Assembly: GCA_021772975.1 (NCBI GenBank)
Contig: JAJFKY010000011.1
Span: 186,001 to 250,000, forward strand
From: Gammaproteobacteria bacterium
GTDB lineage: Bacteria > Pseudomonadota > Gammaproteobacteria > Xanthomonadales > Wenzhouxiangellaceae
Direction of reading: 5' to 3'
Length of the DNA stretch: 64,000 bases
The notes under the pieces were generated by a model. That model was not told the origin of the DNA and searched no databases. It saw only the letters and a program-made list of their open reading frames with translations. The first letter of the stretch is position 1. The number at the start of each line of letters is the position of its first letter. This document shows, one piece after another, positions 43,472 to 54,295 of this stretch. Made by a program: the position numbers and the translations under genes.

Positions 43472-45922
43472 TTACTCATAGCGCAAGGCTTCCGTGGGGG
43501 TAATTAGGGTGGCGCGCTGGGCTGGCAACCAGCTGGCAATGCCTGCCATCAGGCAAAATAGTCCCGCAGCAAATATCAGCACTAACGGACTGTTTAGACT
43601 CAGTCCGGTTAAATAACCGGACAATATCCGTTCGCTGCCCAGCGCCAGGGCTAATCCGAAACCGCAACCAATCAGCATCAACCATAAACTGCGGCGCATG
43701 GCCAACATGACTACTCGCGCTGCGCTAGCGCCCAGGGCTCGGCGCAGACCAATTTCGGCACGGCGATGCTGTACCTCAAAGGCCACCATGCCATAAATGC
43801 CTGATAAAGCCAGCACCAATGCAAACGCCGCGATTAGCAGCACAATGGATGTCACCAGCTTGCGCGGCTGCAAAATCACATTCAATTGATTGTTTAATGG
43901 CTCGGCCCGGAACAAAGTCGCATTGGGTTCAACTGACCAGATGGCCTCTTGCAGCGCTTTTATTACACTGGAATTATTGCCTGACGTGCTCGCAAGAACG
44001 CTGAAACCGCTAAAAGGTGTCTGCATCATGGGTGGATACACCGCCGGGGCATAATCGGCGTTTAAGCCATTAAAGCGCACATTATCCAACACCCCGACCA
44101 CCTGTCGGTCACTATTGAAAAAATTAATGGTCTTGCCAATCGGATCTTCATCGGGGAACCAGCGTTCAGCCGCCGCCCGATTAATCATCGCCACCGGTTG
44201 CGCACCCACTCGATCAAAACCGTTGATATCACGCCCAGCCAGTAATGCAATGGAATTAATCTGAAAATAACCGGGCATCACCGCGCGTATGCCCCACTCA
44301 ATCGCCGCGCCGTTGTCACCGGTAATCAGAGGTTGATCAGGCACCCGAACGGTAGTGGTCCAACCCGGTTGCAATGGGTGATTCTGGGCAATGGTGGCCT
44401 GCTTCACACCGGGCACCGCATTCACGGCGGCCATCAATTCGGGCAGTAGCTGCTGAACCTCCGGCCACAGGGGAAATACATCAGTGCCCGGAAAAGGATA
44501 ATCCGATGCCGGCAAGCTGACTTCAACCTTAACCACGGAGTCGCCATTAAATCCGGGGTCAATAGTCACGGTCTGCAAATAACTCTGCGCCAGAATTAAT
44601 GCCACCGCACTCAATGCAAAGGCAAAACTTATCTGAACACTGACCAGTAAAGCACGGGTATTGCCACCCCCCGCGGCACTTTTAGAGCGTGCCTGTGCCG
44701 GACCCTGCCTGACATTCAGCGACAGCATAATTGCTGGCGCTACGCCAACTATAATCGACAGCAATAAACCGATACCGGCGCTCAGTAAGATAGTATTGCT
44801 GTCGAGCAACGGCTGCTGCAATACCGAACTGCTCCACAAATTGCTTTGCCCCAGCAGGCTCAATACCAGCCAGGCAATCAATAAACCACACAGCGAAGAA
44901 CCCACCGCCAGCCATAATTGCTCACTGACCAATTGCCGCAGTAAGCGTCCGGTGGTAGCCCCCAGTGCCGAGCGAATACCCAACTCCTGCATGCGCACCG
45001 ACCCCCGCACCAGCAACAGCATCAATACATTCACACAGGCCAGCAACAGTACCGTGCCCATCAGCACACTCATCAAGATCAATGGCTGGCGAACATTGCG
45101 CACCAGAAAATCATGCATTTCGGTAACCACGGCCCCGCGGCCGATATTATCTTCGGGATAATCAGCCTCCAGTTGCGCCGCCAGAATGCGTGCTTGCTGA
45201 TCAGCTTCAAGCAAGCTGCTGCCCGGCGCCAGACGGCCGATGCCAGTCACGATATGCACCCCGCGTGTAGCTGCGAACTCTGCCTGTTGCGGATGCAATG
45301 GCAACCACACCGCCCCGGTTAATTGCAGCCCCGTGGCAGGTGGCATTACCCCAATAATTTGATGAGCAATACCATCGACCTCAATGTTTTGTCCGATCGT
45401 ATCCGGGCTACGCGCAAACCGGTCACGCCAGAGCTGATCACTCAATACCACTACCCGCGCTGCACCAATCTGATCATCCGACTCCACAAACCAGCGCCCG
45501 GCCTGTGGCTGGATATCCAGAACATCCGCAAAGTTATAGCTGGTTTGTATGGTGGTCACCCGTTCAGCGCCTGCGTCACCCACTTTAAGTGCCAGTGCCC
45601 GGGTGGTATACGCCGCCAGATCGGTCAGGCTGCTCATATTACGACGCATATCTTGATAGTCAGGAATCGAAAAGCCCGCATAAGGCGTGTTATTGGCTGG
45701 ATTAGTAGCATTCACATACACCAGATCCTGCGCCTGGGTATACGGCAATGGCGACAGCAATACCGGCCGTGCAATGCCATACAAGGCCAAATTAGCGCCG
45801 ATGCCAAGGCCCAGAGTCAGGCTGGCCAGCAGCCAGATACCCGGCTGATGCACAATATGCCGCAATGCAAAACGCAAATCCTGCCACAGGGACGCAACGA
45901 TGCTTTTGAGTTTATTTGCCAT
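43472..45922 (-). CDS. ABC permease, double MacB_PCD/FtsX (ADOP-like), paralog 2
   Basis: 816 aa; LTLGLGIGANLALYGI, GIRSALGATTGRLLRQL, IGLRRALGASAARVVMLAM, TEALRYE. Confidence 0.92.
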   Translation of the reverse strand: MANKLKSIVASLWQDLRFALRHIVHQPGIWLLASLTLGLGIGANLALYGIARPVLLSPLPYTQAQDLVYVNATNPANNTPYAGFSIPDYQDMRRNMSSLTDLAAYTTRALALKVGDAGAERVTTIQTSYNFADVLDIQPQAGRWFVESDDQIGAARVVVLSDQLWRDRFARSPDTIGQNIEVDGIAHQIIGVMPPATGLQLTGAVWLPLHPQQAEFAATRGVHIVTGIGRLAPGSSLLEADQQARILAAQLEADYPEDNIGRGAVVTEMHDFLVRNVRQPLILMSVLMGTVLLLACVNVLMLLLVRGSVRMQELGIRSALGATTGRLLRQLVSEQLWLAVGSSLCGLLIAWLVLSLLGQSNLWSSSVLQQPLLDSNTILLSAGIGLLLSIIVGVAPAIMLSLNVRQGPAQARSKSAAGGGNTRALLVSVQISFAFALSAVALILAQSYLQTVTIDPGFNGDSVVKVEVSLPASDYPFPGTDVFPLWPEVQQLLPELMAAVNAVPGVKQATIAQNHPLQPGWTTTVRVPDQPLITGDNGAAIEWGIRAVMPGYFQINSIALLAGRDINGFDRVGAQPVAMINRAAAERWFPDEDPIGKTINFFNSDRQVVGVLDNVRFNGLNADYAPAVYPPMMQTPFSGFSVLASTSGNNSSVIKALQEAIWSVEPNATLFRAEPLNNQLNVILQPRKLVTSIVLLIAAFALVLALSGIYGMVAFEVQHRRAEIGLRRALGASAARVVMLAMRRSLWLMLIGCGFGLALALGSERILSGYLTGLSLNSPLVLIFAAGLFCLMAGIASWLPAQRATLITPTEALRYE

Positions 45923-45931
45923 CTTTGATCT

Positions 45932-48379
45932 CTATTCAGTCCGCAGTGCAATCACCGGGTTAACCGCCCCTGCCCGCCAGGCGGGCAGCAGACAGGCTGT
46001 CACCGCGGCAACCAGCAGCCCGCTAATCGCCAGTAAAAAGATACCCGGATCAAAAGGCTGCACTTCATACAACAACTGCTGCACCAGACGTCCGACCAGC
46101 AAAGCCAGCAATAACCCGGCCACACTACCCATCGCAGCCAGGCGCATTCCGGTGCGCAGTACCTGCAGGACCAGTTTTACCGGACTGGCACCGAGCGCTG
46201 CCCGCACGCCCAACTCGCGCCGTCGCAGGTTGACCAGATAAGCGATGACGCCGTAGATACCAATCGCGGCCATCATTAATGCCAGCACCGCAAAGCCACT
46301 GACCAGACTGGTCAGATAACGGGTCTGCGCCAATGAATCACGCACCAGCTCGTCCATGCTGGTCAGGTTGGCTACCGCAACCGAGCTATCCAGTTCACGG
46401 ATGGCCTCGCGTAACTGCGGCAGCAAGGAAGAACTCGGCAGCTGGCTGTTAATCACCACGAACATCGCGCCGCCTGCTCGCTGGTGCTGAGAAATATACA
46501 GGCTGGGTCGCTGCGGCTGGGCCACACCGGCAAAGCGGATATCATTAACCTCGCCAACAATTCTGGCCCAGATCGGCGATTCTTCGGAACCGAAATATAT
46601 CCGTTTGCCCAGAATATCGCCTTCCGGAAAGTATTGTTTGGCCATGGCCTGATTAATAATAATTTCCAGCTCGCCGTCACTGCTCAGATTGTCGCTAAAA
46701 CCATTACCACGCAATAACTGAATGCCCATCACCTGGTGATAATTCGGTGCAACCACGCTGTAACCGGCATTCGGCTGTTCAGCCAGCGTCGGTAAAGGCT
46801 GGCCTTCCACGGTAAAACTGGTGTCGGTAAATACGTTGGAAAATGGCAAAGTGGAGGTATAGCTGACCGACCGCACACCTGGAATGGACTCCAGACGCTC
46901 CTGCATGGCAGCCTGGAAGGCTTGTATCTGTGGGCGATCACTGTAACGCTCTGGCGGCAGGTTAATATTGAACCTTAATAAGTGCTCAGACTGAAAACCC
47001 AGGTCCTGGGTTTGCAGGTAATTAAAACTTTTGACCAGCAACCCGCCCGCCATGCACAAGGCCAGCGCCAGCGCGAAATTGCCCGCCACCAATATATGCG
47101 ACAACCTTACGTTGCCGTGACTGCTGGTGACACCACGGCTGATACTACGCATACCGCTCTGGATGTTGTTGCGCAGCAACAGCATGGCTGGCGCCAAACC
47201 GGCCAGCACCGGCATCAGCAGGGTAATGACAATCACGAACAGGGGCAGGCGCCAACCGATTCCATCCGCAGCCGTGACGGTACCACTTAAACCGCTGGCG
47301 GATGCGAACATCGGCTCGATCCAGCCGGTCAGCAACAGGGCACACAACAAACCTGCAACACTGCCCATTACGCCCAGCGCCAGACATTCCAGGAATAACC
47401 GCCGGGTGACATCACGCCGCGCCGCGCCGAGCGCCGCACGGATAGAATATTCCTGACTGCGGCTGCTGGCGCGCACCAGTAATAAATTGGATAAATTCAC
47501 GCAGCCAATCAACAACACAAATAACGATGCCCCCAATAATGCCAGTAACTGTGGCCGCTGATCACCGCGCAGGGCCGCATGCAGTGATTGCACATTACCG
47601 CCCAAGCCTGCATTGGTTTCCGGATAGACCAGCGCCAATTGTTGCTGAACCGTTGTAAACTCCCGCTGCGCAACATCAATATTCACGCCTGGTAGCAAGC
47701 GGGCAATGACTCTTAGATAAAAACCACCTCTGCCCTGGGTCGGTTCCGCTTGCAACGGCCGGAATAATTGTCCGTTAACGATAGCGGGCAGGCGCAGCTT
47801 GGCGGGTAGCACGCCAATGATGGTATGTGGTTGCTCATCCAGCAGCAGCGACTCGCCAATCACCTGTTGATTACCATCCAATTGCTGTTGCCAGAAATTA
47901 TGCGAGACGATCACCACAGCTGCGGCGTTGGGTACATCTTCTTCTGCACGGAAACCGCGACCGAGATGCATTGGCATACCCAATACCCGGGTAAAATCGG
48001 CGGTGACCAGTTGACCGGGAAACATGCGTGGCACCGCATCGCCATCACCCTGGCTGCTCAATGTAGGCTGCCAACCGGTGAAAGCGAACATCGAATCAAC
48101 ACTGCTTAACTGTTCTTTCCAGCTAAAAAAATCCGCCGGGTTAGTGTAATCTTTTTCCGCGAAGCCCTGGCCCCTGGCATCGACCCACAACATTGCCATG
48201 CTGTCGGGTTCCGGATAAGGCAAATCTCGCAGCAGGGTTTTATCGACGATATTAAAAATAGCCGTATTCGCGCCGATACACAGTGCCAGCGTAATTACCG
48301 CAATCAGGGTAAACCCGGGATTTCTGAACAAACTGCGCAGGCTCATGCGCCATTCCATTAACCAGTTAGCCATGCCCAT
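45932..48379 (-). CDS. ABC permease, double MacB_PCD/FtsX (ADOP-like), paralog 3
   Basis: ORF extends to 48439; ITLALCIGANTAIFNIVDKTLLRDLPYPEPD, SIRAALGAARRDVTRRL, LGVRAALGASPVKLV. Confidence 0.92.
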   Translation of the reverse strand: MGMANWLMEWRMSLRSLFRNPGFTLIAVITLALCIGANTAIFNIVDKTLLRDLPYPEPDSMAMLWVDARGQGFAEKDYTNPADFFSWKEQLSSVDSMFAFTGWQPTLSSQGDGDAVPRMFPGQLVTADFTRVLGMPMHLGRGFRAEEDVPNAAAVVIVSHNFWQQQLDGNQQVIGESLLLDEQPHTIIGVLPAKLRLPAIVNGQLFRPLQAEPTQGRGGFYLRVIARLLPGVNIDVAQREFTTVQQQLALVYPETNAGLGGNVQSLHAALRGDQRPQLLALLGASLFVLLIGCVNLSNLLLVRASSRSQEYSIRAALGAARRDVTRRLFLECLALGVMGSVAGLLCALLLTGWIEPMFASASGLSGTVTAADGIGWRLPLFVIVITLLMPVLAGLAPAMLLLRNNIQSGMRSISRGVTSSHGNVRLSHILVAGNFALALALCMAGGLLVKSFNYLQTQDLGFQSEHLLRFNINLPPERYSDRPQIQAFQAAMQERLESIPGVRSVSYTSTLPFSNVFTDTSFTVEGQPLPTLAEQPNAGYSVVAPNYHQVMGIQLLRGNGFSDNLSSDGELEIIINQAMAKQYFPEGDILGKRIYFGSEESPIWARIVGEVNDIRFAGVAQPQRPSLYISQHQRAGGAMFVVINSQLPSSSLLPQLREAIRELDSSVAVANLTSMDELVRDSLAQTRYLTSLVSGFAVLALMMAAIGIYGVIAYLVNLRRRELGVRAALGASPVKLVLQVLRTGMRLAAMGSVAGLLLALLVGRLVQQLLYEVQPFDPGIFLLAISGLLVAAVTACLLPAWRAGAVNPVIALRTE

Positions 48380-48441
48380 ACACTCCGCCAGATAAAACTG
48401 GATGGCTGATAAAAGGCTGATAATAAAACTGATGATCAATG

Positions 48442-50928
48442 CTATTCATAGCGCAACGCCTCCATCGGTTGAATCCGGGTAGCGCGTAAAGCGGGCAGCG
48501 CTGAGGCCATCACGGTAACCAGCGCCAGCAGCAATAACACGCTAATGAAAGTCAGTGGATCAAACGGTGAAATGTCATACAGAACATTGGCCAGCAAGCG
48601 GGCAAACAGCATCGCCAGCCCCAGGCCTGCAATCGAACCCAGAACCAATTGCACCAAGCCAGCATGCGACACATTGCGAACAATACGTATTGCGCTCGCG
48701 CCCAATGCCCGGCGCACACCGATTTCACGGGTTTGCCGCGCTACCGCGTAAGCCAATAATGCATACAATCCCACTGCGGTGAGCAGCAAGGCAATAATGC
48801 CAAAAGCAGCGAATAGCCGGGCAATCAATCGATGATCAAACAATGCCTGGTCGATCCAGTCATCTATACTGCGCAACCAGTAGGTTGGCAAATCGTTATC
48901 CAGGTTTTGGATAACAGCGCGGATTCCATCGCTTAATACATGCGGGTCGTTGGAACGGCTTTTAACGGCAAGGCTCCAGAAACGCGCCTGCCCTTGCTCC
49001 AGTGGTAAATAATATGCCCCACTAATGGGTCGACCCGAGCCAAACGCCAAATCTTCACCATCGTTAACCACCTCACCAACCACCCCCACCACGGTGCGGT
49101 ATTGCCATTGCTCGTCAAAATCACGAATCCGCAGTTGCTGACCCAGTACCCGGTTGGCCACCTGGGCGTCATTGGCCACAGACTCATCACCCCATAACTG
49201 CATCGCTACTCCCCGGCTGACAATTACTACCGGTGCACCTTCGGCATTATCGCCAGAGTTGAAGTCGCGACCCGCCAACATCTGGATATCAAAAAACTCA
49301 AAATAATTGTCGGCAATGATGACTTCTTCGGCCGCTGGCAGTTGATCAGGCTCGACATCTTCGAGTGCTTCGTTGGCAATCAGTGACCGACCACCAAAAG
49401 TCATTGGCAGACTGGTGGCCACCGTCGCATCCTGTGCTTCCGGTAAAGCCTGCAAATCACTCTGTGCCTGATGCAAAAACTGCTGAACTTGAGTTTGCTC
49501 GGGATAAGCCTGTTCAAACAAGCCGATACGCCCGGACATCACCTGACTGACATTGGCGCCGATATCGATATGCTGCATATTCAGCACCGAGCGAATCACC
49601 AATCCTGCACTTACCAGCAACATTAATGACAGCGCAATCTCAAACGCCACCAGATAGCGACCAACCCGACCCAGGCCAGCGCCGATACTGCCCTGCCCGC
49701 CACTGCGCAACGCAGTTCCGGCAGCTACCCCTGAAGCCCGCCATGAAGGCAGCCAGCCTGACACCAGCGTGGCAATAAACGCCACACCGACAGCAAACAG
49801 GAAAACACTAAAATCAAAGCTGATGTCGGATACCCACATCGGCGGGCCATCCTCAGAACTGCGTAACACCCGCTGGAACCAGCTCACGAATCCCTGGGCA
49901 ATCACAATGCCTATGGCAGTTGCCAGGCCGGAAATAAAGCCAGCTTCGATCAAGCCCGTTAGCAACAACCGACCACGCGATGCCCCCAGCGCGCCACGGA
50001 TACTTTGTTCCCGGCTGCGTTGGCTGGCTCGTGCTCCAAGCAAACCAGCCACATTGGCACAGGCAATCAGCAATACCATCGAAACCGCCATAAACATCGC
50101 CCGCAAAATACCGCGGGTGGTGTCATTGACATACTCTCTGGCCACCGTTTTCACTTCCAGATAGTCACCGTGACTGGTTTCGGGAAACAACCGATGTTCA
50201 TCATTGATTACGTTTTGTAACTCATCTCGCACACCGGCAATGCTGGCGCCGGGTAATAGCCTGCCGAGACCTTTGACAGTGCGCCCGGAACCGCGTGGTA
50301 TATTGTGAATATCGGTTGCAAAGTTAACCCAGATGGACTGATTGCGAGGAAAGCGAAAACCCTCTCGCATTACGCCGATCACGGTTGCTGGCTCACCATT
50401 AATGGTGATTTCTTGACCGATGACACCCGGGTCACCCAAAAAACGATGTTGCCACATGGCATGGCTGAGTATGCTTACCCTGGGTGCGCCGTCATGTTCA
50501 TCGGTTGTCTGGAAATTACGTCCCAGCAGCGGCTCTACACCCAGCACCCGAAGCAGATCCGCACTGGCAAATACACCGTCGTAACGCTCTGCCCGCTGGT
50601 CTTCGCCGTTACCGGTGGCACCGACATTGATGGTGCCTTCGCCGAACGCGGCAAAATAGGCCATTTGTGATTGTGCATCTCGCAAGGCTGCCCAGGTATG
50701 CATGGGCATGGTGTTATTACGATCGTTGGTAACCGTATTTTCCAGTTCGAAATGAACAATCTGATCGGCTTGTGGAAATGGCGGTGGTTTCAGTACAAAC
50801 GATTGCACAATTGCGAACCCCGCCAATACCAGGCCCAAACCCAGACCCAGCATGAGCGCTGCACTGCCGGTAAACCAAGGCGTACGCAATAAGCCTCGCA
50901 AAATATGCTTAACTTCAAAAGACAACAT
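48442..50928 (-). CDS. ABC permease, double MacB_PCD/FtsX (ADOP-like), paralog 4
   Basis: 828 aa; SIRGALGASRGRLLLTGLIEAG, IGVRRALGASAIRIVRNV, MEALRYE. Confidence 0.92.
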   Translation of the reverse strand: MLSFEVKHILRGLLRTPWFTGSAALMLGLGLGLVLAGFAIVQSFVLKPPPFPQADQIVHFELENTVTNDRNNTMPMHTWAALRDAQSQMAYFAAFGEGTINVGATGNGEDQRAERYDGVFASADLLRVLGVEPLLGRNFQTTDEHDGAPRVSILSHAMWQHRFLGDPGVIGQEITINGEPATVIGVMREGFRFPRNQSIWVNFATDIHNIPRGSGRTVKGLGRLLPGASIAGVRDELQNVINDEHRLFPETSHGDYLEVKTVAREYVNDTTRGILRAMFMAVSMVLLIACANVAGLLGARASQRSREQSIRGALGASRGRLLLTGLIEAGFISGLATAIGIVIAQGFVSWFQRVLRSSEDGPPMWVSDISFDFSVFLFAVGVAFIATLVSGWLPSWRASGVAAGTALRSGGQGSIGAGLGRVGRYLVAFEIALSLMLLVSAGLVIRSVLNMQHIDIGANVSQVMSGRIGLFEQAYPEQTQVQQFLHQAQSDLQALPEAQDATVATSLPMTFGGRSLIANEALEDVEPDQLPAAEEVIIADNYFEFFDIQMLAGRDFNSGDNAEGAPVVIVSRGVAMQLWGDESVANDAQVANRVLGQQLRIRDFDEQWQYRTVVGVVGEVVNDGEDLAFGSGRPISGAYYLPLEQGQARFWSLAVKSRSNDPHVLSDGIRAVIQNLDNDLPTYWLRSIDDWIDQALFDHRLIARLFAAFGIIALLLTAVGLYALLAYAVARQTREIGVRRALGASAIRIVRNVSHAGLVQLVLGSIAGLGLAMLFARLLANVLYDISPFDPLTFISVLLLLALVTVMASALPALRATRIQPMEALRYE

Positions 50929-50952
50929 GTTTTTCTCCAGCCTTGCTGATAA

Positions 50953-53430
50953 CTACTCGTATCTCAACGCTTCCATCGGTTGCACCCCGGCCGCCCGCCG
51001 GGCTGGCCACCAGCAGGCCAGCAGACCTACGCTGCCCAAAATCAGAATCACCAGCAGATAAGACAGCCAGTCGAGTTGTGGGACATCGAACAACTGCGCG
51101 GCCAACAACCGGCCTAAAACTAGGGCCGCTACAACCCCGATTGCACAACCGATGCCGAGCATCCAGCCGCCCTGCCGCAGGACCATTTTCACCACCGCCC
51201 GGGCTTGCGCTCCAATCGCCATGCGCACGCCGATTTCGCGTCGCCGCTGAGCCACCATAAAACTCAAAACGCTGTATATGCCTACCGCCGCCAGTACCAG
51301 CGCCACCGCCGCAAATGCCACCAGCAACAGCATCGGTGCCTGGCGTGTCACCAGCGCATTGTTCAACAGAGCCTGCATTGCAGACACGCGATATATTGGC
51401 AACTCCGGATCGATTGACTGGATCGTGGTCCGCAGGGTATTGCTTAGATTGCTTTCCGGCAGCTGGCTTTTGACTACCACCGTAAAAATGTCGGTGGGTT
51501 GCTGCGGATAGTGAAAATAATAGGTTTCCTTGCTGAGCGGCTGGTCCAGGTCGTTATGCCGGATACTTTCCACCACGCCAACCACTGTCCACCAGGCGGT
51601 ATCTTCATCCGGCGTACCATCACGCGCAATGCGTTGGCCGAGTGCACTTTCACCGGGAAATCGCTGTTCCGCAAAGTAACGGTCAATGATCACGGCACCG
51701 GTCGCTTCGGCGGCATCTCCGGCATTAAATAACCGGCCTTCCAGCAGTTCGATGCCCAACGCCTGGAAATAACCCGCATCTACAATCCTGGCATGGCCAT
51801 GGCGGTTGGGCATACCATCGGGAATCACTTCGCCTTCAATGCTGTAAGTGCTGGTCCAGTCGTTACCGGAAAATGGCAGCGGCATGCCAATACCCGCTGC
51901 ACTGATGCCGGGAATCGCGTCCAGCTGCTGCGTCAACCGTGAGTGAAAACCAACTTGCGCAGCGTCGTCGTTATAACGGCTTTCCGGCAGTGCAACGCGA
52001 GCGGTCAGCACTTGCTGGCTATCAAAACCCGGATTGACGTTGTTGAGATTGATAAAGCTGCGCAGCATCAGCGCCGACCCCACCAGCAAAGCCAGTGCCA
52101 GCGCGGTCTGGGCGATCACCAGCCCCTGCTGTAATGTCTTACTGCCACCCAGACCAGCACTGCCCCGGCCGCCTTCGCGCAGCATCTGCAGACGCGCCCG
52201 GCCCAGCACCAACACCGGTATCAAGGCCGATAACACGGCCGCGGCCAAAGCCACCAGCAGCATATAAAGCAGCACGCTGGCATCCAGCGTCAGCCCCAGC
52301 CCACGGTCCGGTAATTCCAGACCAACCAGCTTGATCAGCTGTACGCCACCCAACGCGATCAGCACGGCCACCAGGGCCCCGGCCAGCGCCAGCAGCGTGC
52401 TTTCCAGCAACAGTTGGCCCGCCAGCCGGCCGATGCCGGCACCCAGCGCTGAGCGCAAAGATAATTCACGCTGGCGTTTGGTCAAGCGCACCAATTGCAG
52501 GTTGGCCACATTGGCACAGGCAATCAGCAGCACCAGTAATACCGCTCCCTGCAGCAGCCAAACCATGTCTTTTAGATTGTCAATCAGCAATTCATGCCAG
52601 TACTGCGCCCGGCCGGTAAAACCGGTGCTTTCCAGAAACCCGACCACGTTGGCCCCAAACTCAGGGTCAGCAAGCAAACGCTCCGCATTGCGCTGCACAA
52701 TGGCATCCATCTGGGCATCCAGCTGTGCCAGCGTAGCACCGGGTTTTAACCGGCCAATGCTATTGGAAAACTCGCTGCCGCGTTCCTCATCGCTGATTTG
52801 CTCGGTGGTAAAAGCAAACGGCACCCACACCCGTGCATCTCGATCCGGGAAGATAAAGCCTGGCGGCATAATCCCCAGAACTTGATAGTTTTCACCGTGC
52901 AAACGCAGGTTTTTTCCAATCGCATCCTGACTGCCGGCAAAAGCATCCTGCCACAGCTGATGACTGATTACCGCGACTTTGTCGGCACCGATTTGCATAT
53001 TGGCGTCGGTAAACGCAGCGCCCAGCGCAGGCTGCACCCGCAAGGTCGAAAACATGGATGGCGAAACCCGATAGCCTAATAAGCGTTGCGGCTGACCATC
53101 CAGGTTCATATTGAAACTTTCCCCGGTGTAAATAAACAGATCATCCAACGCCTCCGCTTGTTGCTTGCGGTCCAGATAGTCCGGGATGGATGTTCCGGCA
53201 TATTCAGGACCGGATTTCGGATAGGTGTTATAGACCTGAACCAGTTGCGCGCTGTCCGGGTAAGGCAGCGGCGCCAGCAGTACCGAACTGATGGCGGTGA
53301 AGATCGCACCGTTGGCGCCGATGCCCAGTGCCAGGGTCAGAATAACGGCGATCGAAAATCCCGGAATATGACGCAAAGCCCGCACACTGGTTTGAATCTC
53401 ATGCCAAAAGCTGTTGAACCAGGCTGTCAT
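50953..53430 (-). CDS. ABC permease, double MacB_PCD/FtsX (ADOP-like), paralog 5
   Basis: 825 aa; LTLALGIGANGAIFTAISSVLLAPLPYPDS, SLRSALGAGIGRLAGQLLLE, IGVRMAIGAQARAVVKMV, MEALRYE. Confidence 0.93.
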   Translation of the reverse strand: MTAWFNSFWHEIQTSVRALRHIPGFSIAVILTLALGIGANGAIFTAISSVLLAPLPYPDSAQLVQVYNTYPKSGPEYAGTSIPDYLDRKQQAEALDDLFIYTGESFNMNLDGQPQRLLGYRVSPSMFSTLRVQPALGAAFTDANMQIGADKVAVISHQLWQDAFAGSQDAIGKNLRLHGENYQVLGIMPPGFIFPDRDARVWVPFAFTTEQISDEERGSEFSNSIGRLKPGATLAQLDAQMDAIVQRNAERLLADPEFGANVVGFLESTGFTGRAQYWHELLIDNLKDMVWLLQGAVLLVLLIACANVANLQLVRLTKRQRELSLRSALGAGIGRLAGQLLLESTLLALAGALVAVLIALGGVQLIKLVGLELPDRGLGLTLDASVLLYMLLVALAAAVLSALIPVLVLGRARLQMLREGGRGSAGLGGSKTLQQGLVIAQTALALALLVGSALMLRSFINLNNVNPGFDSQQVLTARVALPESRYNDDAAQVGFHSRLTQQLDAIPGISAAGIGMPLPFSGNDWTSTYSIEGEVIPDGMPNRHGHARIVDAGYFQALGIELLEGRLFNAGDAAEATGAVIIDRYFAEQRFPGESALGQRIARDGTPDEDTAWWTVVGVVESIRHNDLDQPLSKETYYFHYPQQPTDIFTVVVKSQLPESNLSNTLRTTIQSIDPELPIYRVSAMQALLNNALVTRQAPMLLLVAFAAVALVLAAVGIYSVLSFMVAQRRREIGVRMAIGAQARAVVKMVLRQGGWMLGIGCAIGVVAALVLGRLLAAQLFDVPQLDWLSYLLVILILGSVGLLACWWPARRAAGVQPMEALRYE

Positions 53431-54227
53431 TATGGTGCTCCGGCTAATTCGCTGTGGGTACGCTGCTGCTCACGTTGCTGCACCATCTCCCGCACCCGCT
53501 GGTCTTCTTTTTCGCGCAGTTCGTGCAGGGTTTCTTCATCCACGATGCGCCCGTCAAACATGTAAATCTGACGCTCAGCAAAATCCGCATAGCGGGGATC
53601 ATGGGTCACCATCAGAATGGTCGCACCGCTGCGATGCAACTCGTCCAGCAGTAACATCACCTGCTCACCGTTTTTGGAGTCCAGATTACCGGTCGGTTCA
53701 TCCGCCAGTAAGATCGAGGGCTGTCCTACCAGTGCCCGGGCCACGGCTACCCGCTGCTGTTGACCGCCAGATAGCTGTGCCGGGTAATGATTTAAGCGAT
53801 GCGCCATACCCACCCGCTCCAGTGCCTGGATAGCGGCTTCGCGGCGTTGCCTGCGGCCGGTACCGGCACGATAGGTCAGCGGCAACTCCACATTCTCGGC
53901 TACCGACAGATCGCCGATCAGATTGAAGGCCTGAAAGACAAAACCGATTTCCTGGTTACGGATTCTGGCACGTTGACTGGCGCTGATATCGTCCACCGAT
54001 TGACCGTTCAGGCGATAGCTGCCATCGGTCGGCGTGTCCAGCAAACCCAGCAGTGACAGCAGGGTGGATTTGCCGCAGCCGGATGGTCCGGAAATGGCAA
54101 CATACTCGCCTTGGCTGACTTGCAGGTGCACGCCCGCCAGCGCATGAGTTTCCACCTCATCGGTGTAAAAGACCTTGCGAATATCATCCATGGTAATCAA
54201 TGTGTTATCACTGCTATTTGTAGTCAT
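53430..54227 (-). CDS. MacB/LolD-type ABC transporter ATPase (canonical)
   Basis: GPSGCGKSTLLSLLGLLD, LSGGQQQRVAVARALVGQPSILLADEPTGNLDSKNG. Confidence 0.95.
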   Translation of the reverse strand: MTTNSSDNTLITMDDIRKVFYTDEVETHALAGVHLQVSQGEYVAISGPSGCGKSTLLSLLGLLDTPTDGSYRLNGQSVDDISASQRARIRNQEIGFVFQAFNLIGDLSVAENVELPLTYRAGTGRRQRREAAIQALERVGMAHRLNHYPAQLSGGQQQRVAVARALVGQPSILLADEPTGNLDSKNGEQVMLLLDELHRSGATILMVTHDPRYADFAERQIYMFDGRIVDEETLHELREKEDQRVREMVQQREQQRTHSELAGAP

Positions 54228-54295
54228 ATCTAACTCGTTTAATGGATTTAAATGATGGCTTGATCAGAGTCTCTGGAGCGCTGATTCCAGCGTGC

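Noticed and set aside
52331-52885. Plus-strand 184-aa ORF within permease paralog 5
   Set aside because: Shadow ORF; Ser/Arg/Ala/Pro-rich with no motif.
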